Shown: positions 1 to 5,840 of the stretch, in pieces
Layout: every line of letters starts with the position of its first letter
Numbering within the stretch: the stretch's first letter is position 1
Assembly: GCA_002839245.1 (NCBI GenBank)
Contig: PGXR01000180.1
Location: forward strand, 1-5,840
Direction of reading: 5' to 3'
Source of the DNA: Spirochaetae bacterium HGW-Spirochaetae-7
Lineage (GTDB): Bacteria > Spirochaetota > Spirochaetia > Treponematales > UBA12059
Length of the DNA: 5,840 bases
The notes under the pieces: generated by a model
Seen by the model: the letters and a program-made list of their open reading frames with translations, nothing else
The model's database searches: none
Told to the model about the DNA's origin: nothing
Made by a program: the position numbers and the translations under genes

Positions 1-72
1 TTGAAGGCGGCCGGAGCCTCGGAGGTGTCGATGGAGGAAATACTGCGCTCCGATTTCCTCGGAGGCTTCTGA
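1..72 (+). CDS. C-terminal tail of an unidentified rightward gene (5' end outside window)
   Basis: Frame 1 is open from the first base to a TGA at 70-72 and encodes 23 residues ending in SDFLGGF. The tail is acidic and amphipathic (SMEEILRSDF), as expected of a real C-terminus, and the stop lies just before the convergent regulator gene, which leaves a 16-bp gap. Of the two other forward frames, one hits a stop at once and the third runs on into the convergent gene, so frame 1 is the best reading. The TTG at position 1 is only where the window begins and should not be taken as a start codon. Too little is present to assign a family or function. Confidence 0.5.
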   Translation: MKAAGASEVSMEEILRSDFLGGF

Positions 73-103
73 GCCGCCGGCGAGGCCGCTATTCGAGGCT
101 CAG
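69..103. other. Inverted repeat at convergent gene junction, possible weak bidirectional terminator
   Basis: CTGAGCC at 69-75 is perfectly complementary to GGCTCAG at 97-103. Inside the loop is a small 4-bp hairpin (CGGC 78-81, GCCG 85-88). The structure spans the stop codons of both converging genes (TGA 70-72; TAG at 91-89 on the minus strand), where a shared terminator would be expected. There is no T-run on either side, so it lacks the hallmark of an intrinsic terminator, and the long loop makes a stable stem doubtful. Confidence 0.22.
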
Positions 104-1453
104 CACCTTGAGCCGGTAACGAAGCCTGCGCTCGTTGATGCCCAGTTCCCGCGCGGCGGCGCTCTTGTTGTGGGCGTTCCTCTCGAGGACCCTTGACAGG
201 AATTCCTTCTCGAAACCGCCCATGACTTCGTCGTAGCCTCCGCTCAGCGTCGGCATGGAGTTATCTTCGCGCGGATCGTCGGTCGGAAGGAATATGTCCG
301 TTTCCGTGAGGTACTCGCCACGGCACAGCACGACGCCGCGCTCGAGGACGTTCTCGAGCTCCCGCACGTTCCCGGGGAAGGGATAGCGCATTATCCTGGA
401 CATAGCCTCCGCGGTGATTCCCTTGACCGGCTTGCGGTTCTTTGACGAATACTTCTTGATGAAGTACTCGACGAGATAGGGTATGTCCCCGCGATGGTCG
501 CGCAAAGCCGGCAGCGACACGGGCACGACGTTCACGCGGTAGTACAGGTCGGCCCGGAAACGGCCGGCGCGTACCTCCGCTTCGAGGTCGCGGTTCGTGG
601 CTGCGATTATCCTGACATCCGATTCGTGGGGGGCGTTCTCCCCTACCCGCTCGAACGACCCGAACTGCAGGACGCGCAACAGCTTGACCTGTATCCCGGA
701 AGGTACCTCTCCAATCTCGTCGATGAACAGCGTACCGCCGTCCGCGAGCGCGAAGCGCCCGGTCCTGTCCGCCATGGCACCGGTGAAGGCGCCTTTTACG
801 TGGCCGAACAACTCGCTCTCGATGAGGTTTTCCTGGAGCGCGGCGATGTTGACCGGCACGAAGGCCTTGTGCTTCCGCGGTCCGGCGAGGTGGATTGCGC
901 GTGCGACGAGTTCCTTGCCCGTGCCGCTCTCGCCGGTGATGAGAACGGTCGAGTCGCTCTTGGCCGCGCGCGCCGCCATAGACAGCACCTTTTCCATCTC
1001 GGGGCTGTGGGAGATGATGGTCTGCGCCCGCCCCTGGCCCAGGGCCTCGACCATGGCGCGGTTCTCCCGCTCCATCTCGTTCTTCTCCATCAGCCCGCTG
1101 ATCAGGAGGACAAGTTCCGCCTTCGACGGCGGGCTCGGCAGGGAATCGTAGGCCCCCATCCTCATCAGTTCCACGTCCATCGTGATGTCGTGGTCTCCGA
1201 GGAGGAGGGCAATCTCGCAGGTCGGGCAGGCGGCCTTGAGGAAAGCGATGCCGTCGGCCGTGGCCATCGAGACGGCATTGGGGTCGAGCAGCACGAGGTC
1301 GACGATGTCGCCGTTCTGGACCGTCTGTATGGCCGACTCGCCGCCGTCGACCACGAGCGAGCAGCCGCCGACGCTCTCCACCGCCGCGCGGACGAGGTCC
1401 GCCGTTGCAATGTCTACCAAGGCCAGAATATTGAAATTGTTGTTCTCTTTCAT
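89..1453 (-). CDS. Sigma-54-dependent NtrC-family transcriptional regulator with a degenerate receiver domain
   Basis: This is a cytoplasmic enhancer-binding activator that would remodel sigma-54 RNA polymerase by ATP hydrolysis. Three domains are visible in 454 aa, a normal length for the family. An N-terminal receiver-like domain covers about residues 7-118. The AAA+ domain (about 145-385) has Walker A GESGTGKE 174-181, the sigma-54 contact loop GAFTGA 221-226, Walker B LFIDEI 242-247, an arginine-finger region FRADLYYR 299-306 and sensor II GNVREL 361-366. A Fis-type helix-turn-helix lies at about 428-451 (KSAAARELGIN, then RLRYRLK). The receiver keeps Asp57 and one acidic pocket residue (Asp14), but the conserved Thr/Ser position is Leu85 and the conserved Lys position is Ser107, so phosphorylation signalling is questionable. 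The ATG overlaps the upstream ABC gene stop (ATGA), making this the last gene of the operon. No sensor kinase is in the window. Targets are unknown; regulation of the adjacent exporter is inference. Confidence 0.95.
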   Translation of the reverse strand: MKENNNFNILALVDIATADLVRAAVESVGGCSLVVDGGESAIQTVQNGDIVDLVLLDPNAVSMATADGIAFLKAACPTCEIALLLGDHDITMDVELMRMGAYDSLPSPPSKAELVLLISGLMEKNEMERENRAMVEALGQGRAQTIISHSPEMEKVLSMAARAAKSDSTVLITGESGTGKELVARAIHLAGPRKHKAFVPVNIAALQENLIESELFGHVKGAFTGAMADRTGRFALADGGTLFIDEIGEVPSGIQVKLLRVLQFGSFERVGENAPHESDVRIIAATNRDLEAEVRAGRFRADLYYRVNVVPVSLPALRDHRGDIPYLVEYFIKKYSSKNRKPVKGITAEAMSRIMRYPFPGNVRELENVLERGVVLCRGEYLTETDIFLPTDDPREDNSMPTLSGGYDEVMGGFEKEFLSRVLERNAHNKSAAARELGINERRLRYRLKVLSLE

Positions 1454-1476
1454 AGCCGGGACTCGGCCTCCCCTTC
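1450..1476 (-). promoter_or_regulatory. ATGA stop/start overlap with a distant Shine-Dalgarno (translational coupling)
   Basis: The TGA of the second ABC gene (1452-1450) shares bases with the regulator's ATG (1453-1451), forming ATGA. The only good Shine-Dalgarno is GGAGG at 1471-1467 within AAGGGGAGG, 13 nt before the ATG. That is longer than the usual 5-9 nt. The overlap and long spacing favour re-initiation by ribosomes finishing the transporter gene, which would tie regulator output to transporter translation. Confidence 0.65.
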
Positions 1477-3558
1477 GTACTGCAGTCGGTAGAGATTGAA
1501 GTATATGCCTCCAAGGGCGATTAGGCTATCGTGATCTCCGCTTTCCGCGAGTCGTCCGTCGGCAAGCACGAGTATGCGGTCGGCGTGCCTGATGGTCGAC
1601 AGACGATGGGCTATGGCCAGGGTGGTCCTTCCCCGCATCAGCGCGGAAAGCCCTGCCTGAAGCAGGCGCTCCGTACCGGTATCGACCGAGCTCGTCGCCT
1701 CGTCGAGTACGACGATCGATGGCTCGTGGGCCACGACGCGAGCAAACGACAGCAGTTGCCGCTGCCCCGAAGATAGCGTCGCGGCTCCCTCGCCCAGCTT
1801 CGCGTCGTAACCGCCGTCGAGGCGCTCTATAAAATCATGGGCCATCACCGCCTTGGCGGCAGCCTCGATGGCCGGTCGCTCCAGGCCGAGCCCCAGGTCT
1901 ATGTTGCTCGCGACGGTGCCCGAAAAAAGGAAGACGTCCTGCATCACCGGCCTGATGGCCGAGCGCAGCGTAACCAAAGGCAGGTTCCGTATCGGCACGC
2001 CGTCAAGGCGAATCTCGCCGCGCTGCGGGTCCCAGAGCCTCGCCAGGAGCGAGCCGACGGTGCTCTTGCCGGCTCCCGTGTAGCCGACGATGGCCACGGT
2101 CTCGCCGGGCTTGACGGCGAACGACAGGTCCTTGACGACCCACTCTTCCTCTCGGTAGGCGAACCAGACGTGGTCGAATTCGATGTGCCCGCGGACCGGC
2201 CCGGCGATGGCGAGGCCGGTATCGTCCGGAATCCGCTCGTCGGCATCCAGGAGCTTGAACACGCGCTCGCCGCCAGCCATGGCGCTCTGCAGGATTGTGT
2301 ACTTCTCCGAGATGTCCTGCAGTGGCGAATAGAACATGCGTATCAAGTTGACGAAGGCGATGAGCGCGCCGAGCGTGATAAGCCCCTTGTCGTGGAGCCC
2401 GGCGCCGTACCACAGCACGATGGCTGTCGACGTCGAGGAGAAGAACTCGATCAGAGGCCTGAACGTCGCAAAAACGTACATCTCGCCGAGGTTCGCCTTC
2501 ATCAGTTCCGCGTCCTTGACGTCGAAGGTTGCGGCCGAGGCTCGTTCCCGTCCGAAAAGCTTGACGACGGCGACGCCGGCGATGTGCTCGGCGATGAAGG
2601 CGTTCACCTTCGACAGCCAGGTCCGCTGCTGCCTGAACGCATCGCGGGCTTTCCGCCTGGAAATGCTCGTTGCCATGAAGACCGGCGGCAGCGTCAGGAT
2701 GGCGACCAGGCCCAGGCGCGGGCTCATGATGAAAAGCACGGCGAGCGATCCGGCCATCACGCTGGCATCCTTGATGAACGACACGACGACGCTCGTGAAG
2801 AACTCGTTGATCGTCTCGACGTCGCCCGTCAGCCTCGTCACGAGGCGACCAACCGGCTGTTTGGAGAGGAAGGCCAGCGACTGGTGGCTCGTGCCGCTGA
2901 ACAGGTCCATCCGCAGGTCTTTCATCACGTTCTGGCCGATGAGGCTCGTCGTCCAGGCCTGGGCGAACGTCGAGAACAGCACCACGACGAGGACGACGAG
3001 AAGCAGCCAGCCGTAACCGGCCACGACCCTACGGTCGGCGACGCGCAACGCCCTTGCGTCATCGGGCGGGAGCGAGCGCACCCACGCTGACGGCGCCACG
3101 AACCAGAGCCCGGCAACGGCTGGATCAGGGAAGGAGCCGGCCTTCGCTGCTGCCGGTACGGTCACGCCTGCGGCCGGCGTCAGGTAGAACGGACCCGGGT
3201 CGAGGATGCCGTCCGCCTCGAGGCCTGCCTTGTCCTTGGTCGGCAGCGCGGCGGCGACCGATTCCCTGAGGAACAGCTTGCCTGCGGCACGCGGCGCGTT
3301 GCCGCGTATCTTGAGGCCTTGCAGCCGACTGTCGCCGGCGGCCGCGGAATCGATAGCCACCCACGATACTACCAGGGCCTCGTCGACCGTCTTCTTGACG
3401 ATGACGGGAAGCACGAGTTCCCCGATGGTCGACATCGCCAGCGTAATGGCGGCCGTGACAAGAAGCGCGCGGTACGGCTTGACGTATGCGAAAATGCGCC
3501 TGACAGTGGCGCCGTCGTAACTCTTGACTATCTCGTCGATCTCGAAGAAATCCGGCAT
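1450..3558 (-). CDS. ABC exporter half-transporter, BmrD/TM288-like subunit with an extra extracellular domain
   Basis: This is an inner-membrane permease fused to an ATPase (type IV ABC exporter fold), probably the catalytically competent half of a heterodimer with the 590-aa protein encoded just upstream. Predicted membrane helices are about 32-54, 181-200, 255-277, 282-300, 362-385 and 395-410. The nucleotide-binding domain has A-loop Tyr468, Walker A GYTGAGKST 492-500, Q-loop Gln540, signature LSSGQ 595-599 (consensus LSGGQ), Walker B IVVLDEATS 615-623 with catalytic Glu620, and switch His651 in AHRLST. The altered signature would face the partner's defective Walker B, giving one degenerate and one consensus ATP site. 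At 702 aa it is about 100 residues longer than typical half-transporters; the excess lies between TM1 and TM2 (about 65-178) on the outer face. The ATG directly follows the TAG of the previous gene, with GGAGG 8 nt upstream. Multidrug, lipid or peptide export are all possible; the substrate cannot be inferred. Confidence 0.95.
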   Translation of the reverse strand: MPDFFEIDEIVKSYDGATVRRIFAYVKPYRALLVTAAITLAMSTIGELVLPVIVKKTVDEALVVSWVAIDSAAAGDSRLQGLKIRGNAPRAAGKLFLRESVAAALPTKDKAGLEADGILDPGPFYLTPAAGVTVPAAAKAGSFPDPAVAGLWFVAPSAWVRSLPPDDARALRVADRRVVAGYGWLLLVVLVVVLFSTFAQAWTTSLIGQNVMKDLRMDLFSGTSHQSLAFLSKQPVGRLVTRLTGDVETINEFFTSVVVSFIKDASVMAGSLAVLFIMSPRLGLVAILTLPPVFMATSISRRKARDAFRQQRTWLSKVNAFIAEHIAGVAVVKLFGRERASAATFDVKDAELMKANLGEMYVFATFRPLIEFFSSTSTAIVLWYGAGLHDKGLITLGALIAFVNLIRMFYSPLQDISEKYTILQSAMAGGERVFKLLDADERIPDDTGLAIAGPVRGHIEFDHVWFAYREEEWVVKDLSFAVKPGETVAIVGYTGAGKSTVGSLLARLWDPQRGEIRLDGVPIRNLPLVTLRSAIRPVMQDVFLFSGTVASNIDLGLGLERPAIEAAAKAVMAHDFIERLDGGYDAKLGEGAATLSSGQRQLLSFARVVAHEPSIVVLDEATSSVDTGTERLLQAGLSALMRGRTTLAIAHRLSTIRHADRILVLADGRLAESGDHDSLIALGGIYFNLYRLQYEGEAESRL

Positions 3559-3574
3559 CTACCTGCCCTCCCCC
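3559..3574 (-). promoter_or_regulatory. Shine-Dalgarno of the second ABC gene, inside the end of the first; TAG-ATG junction
   Basis: On the minus strand GGGGGAGGG (3574-3566) contains GGAGG at 3571-3567, 8 nt from the ATG at 3558. It lies in the last codons of the upstream ABC gene, whose TAG (3561-3559) directly abuts the ATG with no intervening base. This strong site fixes the start of the 702-aa protein and supports stoichiometric co-translation of the two halves. Confidence 0.7.
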
Positions 3575-5331
3575 GCACGGACCAGGGCCTGCATGGCCGC
3601 TATCTCCGCGTAGAAGCCATCGGCCGACGCCAGTTCCTGCGGGGAACCGAGCTGCACGAGCCTGCCGGAGTCGAGCACGGCGACCATATCGGCCCGCCTC
3701 AGCGTCGATACGCGGTTCGAGATTATTATAGTCGTCTTGCCCACCCTGTCGGCCACCAGCGCGTTGATGATGGCTTCCTCGGTTTCGGTATCGACGGCCG
3801 ACATGGCGTCGTCGAGGACGAGGATTTCAGGATCCCTGCACAGCGCGCGCGCGATTGCTACGCGCTGTTTCTGGCCGCCCGACAGCGTCAGCCCGCGTTC
3901 CCCTACCACGGTATCCCAGCCGTCTGAAAAAAGCCTCAGGTCTCGGTCGAGGGCGCTGATCGCCGCGACCCTGTCGAAACGCTTGCCCGGCAGGTCCGGG
4001 TCGGAGAAAAGCACGTTGGCGCGAATGGAATCGGAGAAGAGGAAACTGTCCTGCGGCACGAAGCCTATGGCAGCGCGCAGTTCTTCGATGGGATAGGAAC
4101 CGACGTCGATGCCGCCTATGGATACAGCTCCCCGAGGCGGTTCGACAATACGGGCCAGCGTCTTGACGAGGGTGCTCTTGCCGCTGCCGACCTTGCCCAG
4201 GATGCCCAGCGTCCTGCCGGCGGGCACTTCGATGCTGATGCCGTCGAGAGCCGGTGCCTGCGCTCCGGGAAACGACAGCGTAAGTCCGGAGAACCGCACC
4301 GCACCGACGGGATGGCCAGCACCTGCGGTGCCGGTCGTGGCCTGGAGAGGCTCGGCGCCCGGGGCGAAACGCGGCTCCGGCTCGGTAGCGAGAACCTCGT
4401 TGACCCTCTTCAGGCTGGCAGCGCCGCGCTGTATCATGTTGACGGTAAAGCCGGCACCGACCATCGGCCATATGAGCATTTCGAGGTACGCGAGCATGGC
4501 GGCGAGCGATCCGGGCGTCATCCTGTTCTCCATGACGGCCTGACCGCCGGCGACGATCAGCACGAGGGTCGTAAGCCCGGCAAGGAACGATATCAGCGGG
4601 AAAAAGAAGCCGTAGACCTTGACGAGCACCATCGACGCCTCGCGGTAGCCGTCGTTGGATGCGGCGAATCGCCGGGCGAACTCGTCTTCCTTGACGAACG
4701 ACTGGACCACGCGGATACCCTGGAAAGTCTCCTGGGCGACCGTGCTCATCTCCGAGTATTGCTCCTGGACTCGCTTGAACCGTTTTCCGATGATAGCCCC
4801 GAACATGACGATCAGGACGGTGATCAGCGGCAGCGGTGCTACGGTCAGGAGGGTTGTGCCGGGGTTCTGGACGAACATGACAACGAGGATGGCTACCGAC
4901 ATGAAGGCTCCGTCGACGAAAGCGACGAAGGCCATGCCGGTCGCCATCCGTATCGCCTGCATGTCGTTAGTAGCCCTGGCCATGATGTCGCCGGCCGCGT
5001 TACCGTGGAAGTACGATGTCGGCAGGGTCATCAGCCTCGCGAACAGCCTGTCCCTGAGGGCCGTCTCTATGCGCCTCGAGGCGCCGTGTATGAAGTAGCG
5101 CCAGAGGAAACGGCCGCAGGCGATGGCAGCGGCCGTCGCAACCATCGCCAGTCCTATGGCGACGACCGCGCTGCGTGCCTGGCCTGACGCAATGGAGTCG
5201 ATCGCCCTCCTCAGGTATTGGGGCAGAAGGAGCTGGGCCGCGTCCACGACGACCAGGCAGAGAATGCCGACGGCGTAGCGGACGCGGTGCTTCTTGAGGT
5301 ATGGCAGGAGAGTCTTGAATTCTTTGAGCAT
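3559..5331 (-). CDS. ABC exporter half-transporter, BmrC/TM287-like subunit with a degenerate ATPase site
   Basis: This is the first gene of the operon and encodes a 590-aa fused membrane domain and ATPase, the usual size for a half-exporter. Predicted membrane helices are about 19-38, 55-80, 134-153, 159-182, 238-261 and 271-293. The ATPase domain shows Walker A GKVGSGKST 379-387, Q-loop Gln427 in FVPQDSFLF, X-loop GERG 477-480 and a canonical signature LSGGQ 483-487. Walker B is ILVLDDAMS 503-511, with Asp508 in place of the catalytic glutamate, and the switch histidine is Asn539 (SNRVST instead of AHRLST). This paired loss is typical of the non-catalytic half of heterodimeric exporters (BmrC, TM287, LmrC). 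Its intact LSGGQ would complete the consensus site formed with Glu620 and His651 of the 702-aa partner. A Gly/Ala/Pro-rich linker of about 25 residues (316-340) joins the two domains. The ATG at 5331 is preceded by AGGA 7 nt upstream. Confidence 0.95.
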   Translation of the reverse strand: MLKEFKTLLPYLKKHRVRYAVGILCLVVVDAAQLLLPQYLRRAIDSIASGQARSAVVAIGLAMVATAAAIACGRFLWRYFIHGASRRIETALRDRLFARLMTLPTSYFHGNAAGDIMARATNDMQAIRMATGMAFVAFVDGAFMSVAILVVMFVQNPGTTLLTVAPLPLITVLIVMFGAIIGKRFKRVQEQYSEMSTVAQETFQGIRVVQSFVKEDEFARRFAASNDGYREASMVLVKVYGFFFPLISFLAGLTTLVLIVAGGQAVMENRMTPGSLAAMLAYLEMLIWPMVGAGFTVNMIQRGAASLKRVNEVLATEPEPRFAPGAEPLQATTGTAGAGHPVGAVRFSGLTLSFPGAQAPALDGISIEVPAGRTLGILGKVGSGKSTLVKTLARIVEPPRGAVSIGGIDVGSYPIEELRAAIGFVPQDSFLFSDSIRANVLFSDPDLPGKRFDRVAAISALDRDLRLFSDGWDTVVGERGLTLSGGQKQRVAIARALCRDPEILVLDDAMSAVDTETEEAIINALVADRVGKTTIIISNRVSTLRRADMVAVLDSGRLVQLGSPQELASADGFYAEIAAMQALVRAGEGR

Positions 5332-5337
5332 TGTCGA

Positions 5338-5366
5338 ATCCTATACCGGCGACCGATGTTTTTCAA
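5338..5366 (-). promoter_or_regulatory. Candidate sigma-70-type promoter for the ABC-ABC-regulator operon
   Basis: On the minus strand, TTGAAA (5366-5361) and TAGGAT (5343-5338) are separated by 17 bp; an overlapping TATAGG (5345-5340) is an alternative -10 at 15 bp. The predicted transcript start falls at or within a few bases of the ATG at 5331, so the AGGA that looks like a Shine-Dalgarno overlaps the -10. Either the message is leaderless, or AGGA is a true ribosome site and the real promoter lies further upstream, in or near the divergent gene. Confidence 0.35.
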
Positions 5367-5380
5367 CGACCGGCGCACGG

Positions 5381-5409
5381 TTGACAGGCCGGCCCGCGCA
5401 AGTGAAAGT
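5381..5409 (+). promoter_or_regulatory. Candidate promoter for the lipoprotein gene (perfect TTGACA -35)
   Basis: A perfect -35 TTGACA sits at 5381-5386. The best-placed -10, 17 bp downstream, is GAAAGT (5404-5409), a weak match of 3 of 6 to TATAAT. The implied transcript start is at about the A of the ATG (5416), and no strong Shine-Dalgarno precedes that ATG. GGCCGGCC, a perfect 8-bp palindrome, lies immediately after the -35 at 5387-5394 and could be an operator or simply G+C-rich sequence. Confidence 0.4.
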
Positions 5410-5415
5410 AGTGGT

Positions 5416-5840
5416 ATGAGTAAAATTGTGACAGCAACCTTCCTGCTCGTCGCGGCGTCGCTGACGTCATGCGCGGTACTCAGGGCCGGCGAGTACGCCA
5501 CCGAGGCGTTCATGCGCGAGAGCGACCCGGCTCTCGCCGCCGATGCCATGCCCACGATGATGAAGGCGGCCGAAGCGTTGTCTCTCGCCGACCCCCGGAG
5601 CGAAAGCAAGGCCCTGACGAGGGCTTCGCTTTACGTGATGGACGCCAACGCCTTCCTCGATACCGAGGCGTTCCTCCTGCCCGAGGAGGACTACGCGGCC
5701 AGCCGGCTGCTTTCGTTGCGCGCCAAGGCGCTCTACCTCAGGGCTTCCGCCATACTCGTGCCGTTAGTGGAGCGAAAGGAGCCCTCGATTTTCACCGGCG
5801 ACAGCGGCGGGGGCAGTGCGGGCGGTACTTCGTCGACGGG
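5416..5840 (+). CDS. TatT-like TRAP-transporter-associated lipoprotein (3' end outside window)
   Basis: This is the start of a secreted lipoprotein, likely anchored in the periplasm. MSKIVTATFLLVAASLTSC is a short positively charged, then hydrophobic, signal peptide with lipobox LTSC and the lipidated cysteine at residue 19. The mature part is alpha-helical and resembles the T-component family PF16811 of TRAP transporters: a SDPALAADAMP segment (36-46), SLYVMDANAFLDTEAFLLP (71-89) and SLRAKALYLRASAIL (100-114), the last two characteristic of the helical repeats. In Treponema TatT is a trimeric TPR-like protein that works with the ligand-binding TatP. No TRAP genes are visible here, but the downstream side is cut off. 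After residue 127 the sequence becomes Gly/Ser/Thr-rich (GDSGGGSAGG), unusual inside this helical family. The ATG was chosen because it starts a complete lipoprotein signal; translation reads 141 full codons to the window edge. The gene is divergent from the ABC operon, 84 bp away. Confidence 0.75.
   Translation, partial: MSKIVTATFLLVAASLTSCAVLRAGEYATEAFMRESDPALAADAMPTMMKAAEALSLADPRSESKALTRASLYVMDANAFLDTEAFLLPEEDYAASRLLSLRAKALYLRASAILVPLVERKEPSIFTGDSGGGSAGGTSST

Noticed and set aside
494..1492. 332-codon plus-strand frame antisense to the regulator
   Set aside because: No domain, no convincing start site, and composition typical of a complement-strand shadow of a G+C-rich gene.
261..1514. 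417-codon minus-strand frame overlapping the regulator in another phase
   Set aside because: The product is Arg/Pro/Gly-rich low-complexity sequence, the usual signature of a shifted frame; the regulator's own frame holds all family motifs.
1837..3090. 417-codon open frame on the plus strand opposite the second ABC gene
   Set aside because: It is antisense to a well-supported ABC transporter and its product is rich in Arg, Asp, Gly and His with no recognisable motif. Long open antisense frames are expected in G+C-rich DNA.
5387..5394. GGCCGGCC palindrome as a specific operator
   Set aside because: A perfect 8-bp palindrome of G and C only is likely by chance in this composition, and there is no second copy or longer symmetry.
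5332..5415. Sigma-54 promoter (-24 GG / -12 GC) controlling the operon or the lipoprotein gene
   Set aside because: I looked on both strands for GG and GC separated by 10 bp in a TGGCAC/TTGC context and found none, so autoregulation through sigma-54 at this site is not supported.
5332..5415. BmrB-like leader peptide and ribosome-mediated attenuator upstream of the ABC pair
   Set aside because: No short ATG-started frame or terminator/antiterminator pair is visible in the 84-bp gap, and it is too short for the Bacillus-type arrangement.
5211..5609. 132-codon minus-strand frame spanning the divergent region
   Set aside because: It overlaps the start of the ABC gene in another phase and is antisense to the lipoprotein signal sequence; the composition is Ser/Arg/Ala-rich with no motif.

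Overview
The window is G+C-rich bacterial DNA, coding almost from end to end. Its core is a leftward three-gene operon on the minus strand: a first ABC exporter half-transporter (590 aa), a second, larger half-transporter (702 aa), and a sigma-54-dependent NtrC-family regulator (454 aa). At the right edge, across an 84-bp divergent intergenic region, a rightward gene begins that encodes a lipoprotein resembling TatT, the helical periplasmic partner of TRAP transporters first described in Treponema pallidum (family PF16811). At the left edge only the last 23 codons and stop of a rightward gene are present, converging on the regulator.

The TatT-like lipoprotein and the general gene content suggest a G+C-rich spirochaete (Spirochaetales/Treponema-like). 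TatT-like proteins also occur in some proteobacteria, so this assignment is an inference. No rRNA, tRNA, mobile element or CRISPR array was seen.

The two ABC proteins read as one asymmetric heterodimeric exporter of the BmrC/BmrD, TM287/288 or LmrCD type. The first subunit has a canonical LSGGQ signature, but its Walker B glutamate is Asp508 and its switch histidine is Asn539. The second has canonical Walker B (Glu620) and switch His651, but an altered signature, LSSGQ. Dimerisation would therefore give one consensus and one degenerate ATP site. The second subunit also carries about 110 extra residues between TM1 and TM2, on the outer face. This matches the size asymmetry and extracellular domain I recall for Bacillus BmrC/BmrD.

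The operon is very compact. The first ABC gene's TAG stop directly abuts the ATG of the second. The second's TGA overlaps the regulator's ATG in an ATGA, so the regulator is probably translationally coupled to the transporter. The regulator has an intact AAA+ domain (Walker A, GAFTGA loop, Walker B) and a Fis-type HTH. Its receiver domain keeps the phospho-acceptor position (Asp57) but has lost the conserved Thr/Ser and Lys, and no histidine kinase is in the window. The most notable idea here is a self-contained exporter-plus-regulator module in which the regulator may not work by ordinary phosphorelay. Substrate, signal and target promoters cannot be read from this sequence.
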